Of a DNA stretch of 64,000 nucleotides, positions 8,875 through 15,670 are shown in pieces. This stretch comes from Curtobacterium sp. MCBD17_035. Its GTDB lineage: Bacteria > Actinomycetota > Actinomycetes > Actinomycetales > Microbacteriaceae. The stretch's first letter is position 1. Every line of letters begins with the position of its first letter. Position numbers and translations under genes: made by a program. The stretch lies in NCBI RefSeq assembly GCF_003234815.2, contig NZ_CP126279.1:3162001-3226000 (forward strand). The letters are read 5' to 3'. A model generated the notes under the pieces. That model did not search any database, was not told the origin of the DNA, and was given only the letters and a program-made list of their open reading frames with translations.

Positions 8875-8889
8875 GCTAGACGGTCTAGC
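8875..8889. promoter_or_regulatory. Perfect 15-bp palindromic operator candidate
   Basis: GCTAGACGGTCTAGC (7-bp arms, one central base) sits about 9 bp upstream of the ATG at 8866, against the likely -10. The symmetry and position suggest a repressor site, for example TetR-type. The cognate regulator is not adjacent. Confidence 0.5.
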
Positions 8890-8915
8890 GATCTCCGTCC
8901 GGGGGGTTGCGCAAA

Positions 8916-8957
8916 GCGGACCGGATGGAGGCCACTCCGGGCCTCCATCCGGTCCGC
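8916..8957 (-). terminator. Terminator hairpin with 18-bp perfect stem
   Basis: Arms 8916-8933 and 8940-8957 are perfectly complementary with a 6-nt loop (ACTCCG). It lies downstream of the lipoprotein gene (stop at 9025) on the minus strand. There is no clear U-tract, as is common in high-GC actinobacteria. Confidence 0.75.
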
Positions 8958-8967
8958 GCGATCGAGC

Positions 8968-9031
8968 GTCAGCGCGTCAGCGCGTCAGCGCGTCAGCGCG
9001 TCAGCGCGTCAGCGCGTCAGCGCGTCAGCGC
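8968..9031. repeat. 8 x 8-bp perfect tandem repeat (GTCAGCGC)
   Basis: Eight exact copies of GTCAGCGC run from 8968 to 9031, with a partial ninth. The stop codon of the lipoprotein gene (TGA, 9025-9027) is formed inside the last unit. Since every unit carries TCA on this strand (TGA on the other), copy-number change would not extend the protein. It lies between the gene end and the terminator. Confidence 0.9.
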
Positions 9032-9453
9032 GTCGAGATGATGTACGTCACGGACGAGCCGGGCGTGCTGATGCTCACGGTGTAGCGGTCGCTGGTGTAG
9101 GTCGCCTGCGTGGCGGTGCCGCCGCCCTGCTTGGTGAAGCCGGCAGACGCGAGTGCCTGGCCCGCCTGAGCGAAGCCCTTCCCGCCCTTCGGCGAGACGG
9201 TGGCGCTCCAGCCGTCGCTGGCGTTGCCGCGGGCGACGATCACGTCACCCTTGACGACGGGCACGGCCTTCGGGAAGTTCGCCGGCAGCTTCGACGAGGA
9301 CGACGACCCCGATGCGGAGGAGGCCGACGCGGAGCCGGAGGAACCGGCGGAGGTGCTCGAGCTGCAGCCGGCGAGCAGTGCGGCCGCTGCGAGTGCGGTC
9401 GCGGCGCCGACCACGAATCGGGTGGAACGGGTGGTGCTGTGGAGCTGGTGCAT
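9025..9453 (-). CDS. Small secreted lipoprotein of unknown function
   Basis: The 142-aa protein has a basic N-terminus, a hydrophobic core and the lipobox ALLAGC (cleavage before Cys), followed by a long Ser/Ala/Gly linker. A ~75-residue globular part starts around LPANFPKAVPVVKGD. It should be anchored on the outer face of the cytoplasmic membrane. AGAAGGA precedes ATG 9453, which is preferred over the upstream ATG at 9492. The function is unknown. Confidence 0.8.
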   Translation of the reverse strand: MHQLHSTTRSTRFVVGAATALAAAALLAGCSSSTSAGSSGSASASSASGSSSSSKLPANFPKAVPVVKGDVIVARGNASDGWSATVSPKGGKGFAQAGQALASAGFTKQGGGTATQATYTSDRYTVSISTPGSSVTYIISTR

Positions 9454-9506
9454 TGATCCTTCTGGGACTCGGTGCGTTTCCTGTGGACACACCAGGATCG
9501 CACTGA

Positions 9507-9560
9507 CTCCCTGCGTCTCCGGTCGACGTCAGCCTCCCTGCGTCTCCGGTCGACGTCAGC
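9507..9560. repeat. 2 x 27-bp perfect direct repeat
   Basis: Units 9507-9533 and 9534-9560 are identical. The second contains the stop codon of the membrane protein gene at 9556; the first lies beyond it, towards the lipoprotein promoter. It looks like a simple tandem duplication. Confidence 0.85.
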
Positions 9561-10170
9561 GCGGCAGGAGCCGGAGCGGCACCCCGGCGTCGCGGAGCGC
9601 GAGTGTGGCGAGGACCCGGACCGCGTCGGGCTCCCCGGCCCGCCACCGCTCGACCACGGTGGGTTCCACGGCACGCAGCGTGCGGGGGTGCGCGTGCGCC
9701 AACGCCTGTGCCGCGAGGGCTTCCAGTCCGAGCGGTGTGCGCAGCAACGCCCGGACCGCGGCCGCCCGCCGCACGAAGCCGCCCCGCCGGCGCAGCCACA
9801 GGACGACGACGACGAGGACGGGCAGGCCCGCCACGACGACGCCGACGAGGACCGCGACGTGGTGGGCTGCCTCCTGCTGGTCGCGCCCCGCGGCGACGAG
9901 GGTCCGTGCGGCGTCACTCGCGTTCCGGAACGGCGTGCTCACGGCACGGCCCGCGAACGGCAGGTCGGCGATGCGGTCCGCCGCCCGCGACATGGTGCTG
10001 CGGAAACCCTCACCCGCGTCCTGCACGCGCCGACCGACGTCACCGAGTGCGGCGATCGACGCCCCGACCGCGCGCCCGAGCAGGACCGCCAGGACGATCG
10101 CGACGAGGGCGACCACGTCGGCGACCAGCTGCCGCACACGACGGACGGGATCGGCGGCGTACAGCTGCAT
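9556..10170 (-). CDS. Membrane protein of unknown function
   Basis: The 204-aa protein has two strong hydrophobic segments, VADVVALVAIVLAVLLGRAVG (residues ~16-36) and AVLVGVVVAGLPVLVVVVLWL (~105-125). Between them is a probable extracytoplasmic amphipathic helix, and the C-terminus is Arg/Ala/Leu-rich and likely cytoplasmic. GAGGAGG precedes ATG 10170. No family is recognised. Confidence 0.75.
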   Translation of the reverse strand: MQLYAADPVRRVRQLVADVVALVAIVLAVLLGRAVGASIAALGDVGRRVQDAGEGFRSTMSRAADRIADLPFAGRAVSTPFRNASDAARTLVAAGRDQQEAAHHVAVLVGVVVAGLPVLVVVVLWLRRRGGFVRRAAAVRALLRTPLGLEALAAQALAHAHPRTLRAVEPTVVERWRAGEPDAVRVLATLALRDAGVPLRLLPR

Positions 10171-10277
10171 GGGGCCTCCTCGCGTGGGCCCCGAGGCCCG
10201 GAACGGACCCGTTCATCATCGTCGTCCCGCGGACGGCGCGCCGAGGATCGGCCGACATCCGCCCCCCGTGCCGGGGC

Positions 10278-10703
10278 TCAGGCCGCGGTCGGGTCCTCGT
10301 CACCGAGCTGCGCGACGAGGTCCTGCACCCGCGCCGCGGTCTCCGACGTCCGACCGGCCGCGGGCGCGCTGAAGAAGTCGTCGAAGCCGGGCAGGTCGTC
10401 GGTGCCGGTGTCGACGACCGCGCGGTACCCCATGGTCCACGCCGGGAACCGTCGCTCGGCGATCGACTCCTGCGCGACGAGCTGGACCGCACCGTGGCGC
10501 GGGTCCGACGCGATGATCGCGTAGCGCTCGCGCACGGCGTCGTCGGGACCCTCGAGCACCTGCATGAACTGCCCGTCCTGGTGCAGCAGGACGCCGGTCA
10601 GACCGGCACGGGCGTTGTTCGCGCGGCTGTTCAGGAGCAGGACCGCCAGGTCGTCATCCGTGAACGGGTAGGTCGCGGAACTGGTGTAGACGGTGGACAG
10701 CAC
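10278..10703 (-). CDS. BLUF-domain blue-light photoreceptor (stand-alone)
   Basis: The 141-aa protein consists of a BLUF domain plus a short C-terminal tail. The flavin-site residues sit at exactly the spacing of AppA: Tyr6, Asn30 and Gln48 correspond to Tyr21, Asn45 and Gln63, and Trp89 corresponds to Trp104. The protein should bind FAD and signal blue light through the tail or a partner. The start at GTG 10703 is set by GAGGAG ~8 nt upstream and by the domain's N-terminal strand. It is divergent from an ECF sigma factor gene, a plausible but unproven output. Confidence 0.9.
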   Translation of the reverse strand: MLSTVYTSSATYPFTDDDLAVLLLNSRANNARAGLTGVLLHQDGQFMQVLEGPDDAVRERYAIIASDPRHGAVQLVAQESIAERRFPAWTMGYRAVVDTGTDDLPGFDDFFSAPAAGRTSETAARVQDLVAQLGDEDPTAA

Positions 10704-10926
10704 GACGGTTCTCCTCAGGTGGGGATCAGGGGTAGGACCCAGATTCCACCCACGACCGCCGCGAGCGGGACACCCAGTTCGGGGCGCATCGGGGAGGCAC
10801 GGCCCCAACGGTGTCTCCGAGCCGGTCCAGGAGGCACGAGTAGACGAGACGCAGCCGTCGTACCCCGTCGGCGGAGTCAGCGTCGACAGGACCACCCGAG
10901 ATCACGACACCCGAGACGGACCCGAG

Positions 10927-11508
10927 ATGCTGCACCGTCGACCGACCACCGACCCCGCCACGACGAGCGATGACGCGCTGCTCATCGCCGTCTGCGGCGG
11001 CGACCGCGAGGCCTTCCACCAGCTCTACCTCCGGCTGACGCCGCGCCTCGTGTCGTTCGCCCGCCGGACGCTCGTCGACCACGCCCAGGCCGAGGAGGTC
11101 GTGCACGACGTCCTCCTCGACGTCTGGTCCGACGACACGACACCGTACGACCCCGCGCGCGCGTCGGCGACGAGCTGGCTCCAGACCCTCACCCACCGCC
11201 GCGCCGTCGACCGGGTCCGGTCCATCGAGCGCACCCGGCAGCGGGAGATCCGCGTCGGGATGCGGGACTTCGAGCCGGTCGACCACGACGCCGCCGAGCG
11301 GTTGGACGTGCTGGCCGAGTGGGTCGCGGTGCGGAACGCGCTCGCCGACCTCACGCCGAACCAGCGATCCGCCGTGCTCTTGCGGTACCGCGACGGGCTC
11401 ACGGACCTGGAGGTCGCCGACCGGTTGAGCGTCCCGGTCGGCACCGCGAAGACGCGGATCCGGAGCGGTATCCGCAGCCTCCGCCGCTGCCTCAGCGTCG
11501 CGGTCTGA
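10927..11508 (+). CDS. ECF-type RNA polymerase sigma factor
   Basis: The 193-aa protein has region 2 (FHQLYLRLTPRLVSFARRTL followed by HAQAEEVVHDVLLDVW, then SATSWLQTLTHRRAVDRVRS) and region 4 (ALADLTPNQRSAVLLRYRDG followed by LEVADRLSVPVGTAKTRIRS). It directs RNA polymerase to a small regulon. No anti-sigma gene is adjacent. The gene on the other side of the 223-bp promoter region is the BLUF photoreceptor. ATG 10927 gives the usual ECF length, although no strong RBS is visible. Confidence 0.92.
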   Translation: MLHRRPTTDPATTSDDALLIAVCGGDREAFHQLYLRLTPRLVSFARRTLVDHAQAEEVVHDVLLDVWSDDTTPYDPARASATSWLQTLTHRRAVDRVRSIERTRQREIRVGMRDFEPVDHDAAERLDVLAEWVAVRNALADLTPNQRSAVLLRYRDGLTDLEVADRLSVPVGTAKTRIRSGIRSLRRCLSVAV

Positions 11509-11561
11509 CGGCGCGCGTCAGCGCGACGGCCCAGGACGGTCCGGGCGGCGGTCGCCGCGAC

Positions 11562-12236
11562 TCAGAGCGACCAGGCGTCGTCGACCCACGTCGACGGCGT
11601 GAGCGGAGCGCGCACCTGGTACCGCTCCTCCCAACCGCGCTCGAGGCGGGAGGCCGCCCGGTCGAACGCCGACATCAGGTCCAGGTCCTGCCGGAGCAGG
11701 GCCTGCAGCTGCAGGCCCTCGTAGAGGGCGATGAGCTGCTCCGCGCCGCGACGGGGGTCCATGGTGTGCGGTGCACGACCGACGGCGACGTCGTGCTCGA
11801 GACCGCGGCGGATCTGCGTGACGAACAGCTGGTACCGCGACTGCAGGTAGGGGGCCATGGGGTGCGTGCAGTCGCTCGCGACGCTCGCGAGGGCGACGAG
11901 CAGGCGCATGAGCGCGGGCTGCCGGACGTTCGACGCCACCATCGCGCGGAGGAACTCGACGGTGCTGACGTCGCCGAGGGTGTGCTCGATGGCTTCGGTG
12001 CGCTGGCCGTTCCACCGGTCGACGGCGGCGAGCACGAGGCCGTCCCACGACGGGAAGTGCTGGTGGAGCTCTTCGAGCGAGATGCCGATGCGGGCGGCGA
12101 CGGCTTCCGGACGGGCCTCGTGGAAGGGCACCTCGTGGAGCAGGTCGACGGCCCCGTCGACGATGATGACGCGGAGGTGGAGCGTCTGGGCTGCGGCGGC
12201 AGCGGCCGCGGTGTCCGCGTTGGTGTGGTCGAGCAT
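11562..12236 (-). CDS. TetR-like transcriptional regulator
   Basis: The 224-aa protein has an atypical N-terminal HTH (GAVDLLHEVPFHEARPEAVA, then ARIGISLEELHQHFPSWDGL) and a C-terminal ligand domain. It is clearly paralogous to the TetR gene at 28447-29061: both share HFP(S/T)W, EF(L/M)R, HP.APYLQ(S/T)RY and the LWEG/LYEG region. GAAGGGG supports ATG 12236; ATG 12239 is 3 nt earlier. No metabolic partner is obvious: the neighbours are the sigma factor and a surface protein. Confidence 0.8.
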   Translation of the reverse strand: MLDHTNADTAAAAAAAQTLHLRVIIVDGAVDLLHEVPFHEARPEAVAARIGISLEELHQHFPSWDGLVLAAVDRWNGQRTEAIEHTLGDVSTVEFLRAMVASNVRQPALMRLLVALASVASDCTHPMAPYLQSRYQLFVTQIRRGLEHDVAVGRAPHTMDPRRGAEQLIALYEGLQLQALLRQDLDLMSAFDRAASRLERGWEERYQVRAPLTPSTWVDDAWSL

Positions 12237-12476
12237 CATGCCCCTTCGTGGAGACGGGAGGGCGGACGACGTTGGCACCCTGGTCCGGTCTGGCGGACGT
12301 CGTGTCCGTCCCCACGATCAAACCGCCCAGAAGGTTTCTTCCGCACCCCCCGGTCCGGGGGTCCTCTCTTCAGGGGACAACCGGGGGGCGGCGCCCTCGG
12401 GGTATCGGGAGCGACGCCGTAGCATGACCACACCCGACGCGGGCCCGAACCCGCGACCCCGTATCCCAGGAGCACC

Positions 12477-13772
12477 ATGTACCCGAAGCATGCCCTCGTC
12501 CGCCGTGTCCGGATCCCGATCGTGGGCGGTGTCACCCTCGCCGTCGCGGGCGCCCTCGTCCTGGCCGCCGGCCCCGCAGCCCACGCCACCGAGGTCTCCG
12601 GCGCGATCACGAACGTCACCGTCAGCCCGACCGCGCCGGCGCTCGGCAGTCAGCTCCGCACGTCCATCGACTGGTGCGCGCCCGCCGACGCCCGCGCCGG
12701 TGACACGTTCGGCCTCACGTTGAGCGACCACCTCGGTCACCTGCCGACGGGCTTCGAACTCGACGACCCCGCGACCGGCGCGACGGTGGCGACGGCAACG
12801 ATCGCATCGAGCACCCCGTGGATCGTCTCGTTCACGTTCACGAACTACGTGGACACGCACCGCGACACCTGCGGCACGGCGTACGTCCAGTCGGACTTCG
12901 ACGGCACGACGACCCCGGGCGGTGTCACCACCCCGATCACCTCGACGACGAGTGACGGGCGGCAGTTCACGACGCCGATCACGCCGACCGGCCCGGCCTG
13001 GGGTGACCCGGCGGCCGCGTCGAAGTACGGCACGTGGGCGCGGCCCGACCAGGGCCGGACGAACCCGACGGACGCGGTCGTCTGGCACATCGACACCCCG
13101 AACGGCCCGTTCGCCTCCGCCACGACCACCGACGACGTTCCCGTCGGACAGACCTGGCAGTTCGACTGCGGCACGGTGCGGCTCTCCGAGGGTTCCTACG
13201 TCGACGGCGTCTACACGCACATCGCGGACCTCGCCGGATCGGACTTCCCGGTCACCTGCTCCACGTCCAGTGTGACCGTGTCCTGGCCGGCGCTCGCCGT
13301 CGCGGACCAGTACCGCGTCGAGGTCGCGACCTCCGAGCAGACGGCGAACGGTGACGGTCCGGCTCGTACCGAGCAGAACGTGGCGACCGTCACCACCCGC
13401 GCCACCGACGGCACGACCGCCACGACGGATGCCGGTGCACAGATGATCCAGGCGAGCGCGGGCGGCATGGGGCAGGGCGTCGCCGTGGCCGTCGCGCCGA
13501 TCGTGACGCCGACGCCGTCCCCCTCGGGCGGCACCGCGAGCGTGTCCCCGGCCGGAGCGAGCGCCGTACCGGCTGCTGCCGCTGCGACCGACACATCGGG
13601 CTCCCTCGCGTTCACCGGGCAGGACGACCGCCCGGCGATCGCGCTCGGTTCGGCCCTGCTCCTGGCGGGGATCGCCGTGCTCGCCCTGGCGCGTCGCCGT
13701 CGGCTCACCGTCGACGCGCCCGAGTCGGCCGGATCCGCGACGCCGCGTCACGGCCTCCGTCGGCAGCGCTGA
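12477..13772 (+). CDS. Cell-wall-anchored surface protein with LAFTG sorting signal
   Basis: The 431-aa protein has a signal peptide (residues 1-~38, ending AAHA), an extracellular beta-rich part, and a C-terminal sorting signal. The beta-rich part opens with AITNVTVSPTAPALGSQL and has paired cysteines, resembling Ig-like bacterial adhesin domains. The sorting signal has LAFTG, a hydrophobic helix and a basic RRRR tail, which is the LAXTG pattern used by class E-type sortases. It should be attached to peptidoglycan and exposed. AGGAGCACC precedes ATG 12477. No sortase gene is in the window. Confidence 0.8.
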   Translation: MYPKHALVRRVRIPIVGGVTLAVAGALVLAAGPAAHATEVSGAITNVTVSPTAPALGSQLRTSIDWCAPADARAGDTFGLTLSDHLGHLPTGFELDDPATGATVATATIASSTPWIVSFTFTNYVDTHRDTCGTAYVQSDFDGTTTPGGVTTPITSTTSDGRQFTTPITPTGPAWGDPAAASKYGTWARPDQGRTNPTDAVVWHIDTPNGPFASATTTDDVPVGQTWQFDCGTVRLSEGSYVDGVYTHIADLAGSDFPVTCSTSSVTVSWPALAVADQYRVEVATSEQTANGDGPARTEQNVATVTTRATDGTTATTDAGAQMIQASAGGMGQGVAVAVAPIVTPTPSPSGGTASVSPAGASAVPAAAAATDTSGSLAFTGQDDRPAIALGSALLLAGIAVLALARRRRLTVDAPESAGSATPRHGLRRQR

Positions 13773-13825
13773 CCCCCGGTCCCGGCGGCGCTGACCCACG
13801 TCCCGGCGGCGCACCGCGCCGTCGG

Positions 13826-13882
13826 GACCGGGCCGGCACGGACCGGGCCGGCACGGACCGGGCCGGCACGGACCGGGCCGGC
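13826..13882. repeat. 15-bp tandem repeat (about 3.8 copies)
   Basis: Three exact copies of GACCGGGCCGGCACG and a 12-bp partial copy lie between the surface protein gene and a small gene. The region is non-coding. Confidence 0.85.
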
Positions 13883-13930
13883 GGAACACCGCTGGCGCGG
13901 CGCCGGGATCGCGGTGCGAGGATGGACGCC

Positions 13931-14257
13931 ATGTCCCCTGACGATCTGGCACAGGGCCTCGCGCAGATGGCGAGCACCGGGTTCGAGCTCGGTGGCCGCG
14001 CGGACGAGGTCGCTCGGGACGTCCGCCTCATGTGGGAGCACCTCGGCGCTCCGGCCGGTGCCTTCGAGGCCGCGGCCGAGGCCGTCGCGAAGCTGCCGCA
14101 GCGTCCGGAGGTACCCGTCGCCGACCTGGCGCGCCGGGCCGAGATGGAGCAGGCCTTCGGCATCCAGCCGGTCGAGGTCGAGCTCGCCGCGGCGTTGTCC
14201 GCGCGCGAGCTGCTGCAGCGCATGGCGCGGATGCGCCCCGCCCCCGACACCCGCTGA
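13931..14257 (+). CDS. Small helical protein of unknown function
   Basis: The 108-aa soluble alpha-helical protein has no recognised family. The segments MSPDDLAQGLAQMASTGFEL and VARDVRLMWEHLGAPAGAFE look like amphipathic helices. GAGG is best spaced for ATG 13931; ATG 13922 is 9 nt upstream and too close to it. The gene is followed by a long bidirectional terminator. Confidence 0.6.
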   Translation: MSPDDLAQGLAQMASTGFELGGRADEVARDVRLMWEHLGAPAGAFEAAAEAVAKLPQRPEVPVADLARRAEMEQAFGIQPVEVELAAALSARELLQRMARMRPAPDTR

Positions 14258-14310
14258 CGCCCCCGGACGGCCCGGACTTGGAACGCCCCGGAACCCCACT
14301 TGGAACGCCC

Positions 14311-14364
14311 AGATCGCAGAACACGCCGCTTCCCGATGGTGGGAAGCGGCGTGTTCTGCGATCT
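14311..14364. terminator. Bidirectional terminator with 24-bp perfect stem
   Basis: Arms 14311-14334 and 14341-14364 are perfectly complementary with a 6-nt loop (GATGGT). It lies between convergent genes (small protein and SDR), so it can end transcription from both sides. Confidence 0.8.
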
Positions 14365-14428
14365 CGTCGCGGTGCTCGGGCGGCGGGCCGAACGCCCGGG
14401 CCCGGCCCGGCCCGGCCCGCGCCGGGCG

Positions 14429-15328
14429 TCACGGCGTGGGCATGCCACCGTTCACGTGGAGCGTCTCGCCGATGACGAACGAGGACTCACCACTCGCCAG
14501 GAACACGAAGGCCGGCGCGAGCTCGGCCGGCTGACCCCAGCGTCCGAGCGGGGTCTCGGCGCCGACCTCGGGCAGCTTCTCGGGGGCCTGGCCACCCGCC
14601 GGCTGCAGCGGCGTCCAGATCGGGCCGGGAGCGACCGCGTTGACGCGGATGCCCTTCGACGCGAGCTGGCCCGCGAGCCCCTTGGAGAACGTGTTGATGG
14701 CACCCTTGGTCGAGGCGTAGTGCACGAGCGCCGGCGACGGCTGGTACGCCTGGATCGAGGTCGTGTTGATGATCGTCGAGCCCGGCTGCAGGTGCGGCAG
14801 CGCGGCCTTCGTGATCCAGAACATCGCGTAGACGTTCGTCTTGAAGGTGGCGTCGAACTCCTCGTCCGACAGGTCGGTGAGGTCCTCGACGTGCTGCTGC
14901 TTGCCCGCGTTGTTGACGAGGATGTCGAGCCCACCGAGCTCGTCGACGGCCTTCGCCACGAGCTCACGGCAGAACGCGGCGTCCGTGATGTCGCCGGGCA
15001 GCGTGACGGCCTTGCGGCCCGCGTCCTCGATGAGGCCGACGATGCGCTTGGCGTCCTCTTCCTCCTCGGGCAGGTACCCGATCGCGACGTCGGCGCCCTC
15101 GCGCGCGTAGGCGATCGCGACGGCTGCGCCGATGCCCGAGTCACCGCCCGTGATCAGGGCCTTGCGCCCCTCGAGTCGACCGGAGCCGCGGTAGGTCTCC
15201 TCACCGTGGTCGGCGGGGACGTTCTCCGCCATCTCGGCATCGGTGCCGGATCCGCCGAGGTACTGCTCGTCGGGCACCTTGTCGGCGTAGAGCTTGCTCG
15301 GGTCCTGGAACGTGTACTGGTCCGTCAT
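14429..15328 (-). CDS. Short-chain dehydrogenase, general-stress type (YhdF/YdaD-like)
   Basis: This 299-aa SDR has a ~50-residue N-terminal extension (containing FQDPSKLYADKVP) typical of the stress-induced SDR group. A TGxxxGIG motif (ITGGDSGIG), NNAG and the catalytic YxxxK (HYASTK) follow. It should use NAD(P)H on a sugar- or polyol-like or unknown substrate. An AGGAGGAG stretch precedes ATG 15328. Confidence 0.88.
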   Translation of the reverse strand: MTDQYTFQDPSKLYADKVPDEQYLGGSGTDAEMAENVPADHGEETYRGSGRLEGRKALITGGDSGIGAAVAIAYAREGADVAIGYLPEEEEDAKRIVGLIEDAGRKAVTLPGDITDAAFCRELVAKAVDELGGLDILVNNAGKQQHVEDLTDLSDEEFDATFKTNVYAMFWITKAALPHLQPGSTIINTTSIQAYQPSPALVHYASTKGAINTFSKGLAGQLASKGIRVNAVAPGPIWTPLQPAGGQAPEKLPEVGAETPLGRWGQPAELAPAFVFLASGESSFVIGETLHVNGGMPTP

Positions 15329-15451
15329 GTCTGGGTCTCCTCCTCCTGGCTGAGGACCCCGACGGTACGCGGGAGACCGGGACGCGCTCACGGCCAGCCG
15401 GCGGCGGTTGTCCCCCGGGCGGAGGCGCTCCGGTCCCCGCCCGCCCCGTCG

Positions 15452-15658
15452 TCAGTCGGCGGGCCGGAACACCGCGATCGGCAGCGCTCCCGGCTCCTCG
15501 TCGACGTCGTCGGTGGCGATCCAGGTCCGTCCCTCGTGCTCGATGGTCGTCGGGAGCTCGCCCCGCACGATCAGGCGGATCGGCGGCTGGTCGCCGTCCA
15601 CGAGGTCCACGCCCCGCGCGCGGTCGTCACCGGTGTTGTCGACCACGTACTCCGTCAT
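15452..15658 (-). CDS. Small conserved-looking protein of unknown function
   Basis: The 68-aa acidic soluble protein begins 12 nt after the stop of the PPDK-like gene and is therefore probably its operon partner. It has a compact beta-like pattern (IRLIVRGELPTTIEHEGRTW) and no recognised family. Confidence 0.55.
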   Translation of the reverse strand: MTEYVVDNTGDDRARGVDLVDGDQPPIRLIVRGELPTTIEHEGRTWIATDDVDEEPGALPIAVFRPAD

Positions 15659-15670
15659 GGGTGCAGTCTG

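Noticed and set aside
8968-9031. CRISPR-like array
   Set aside because: Units are 8 bp with no spacers, so it is a simple tandem repeat.
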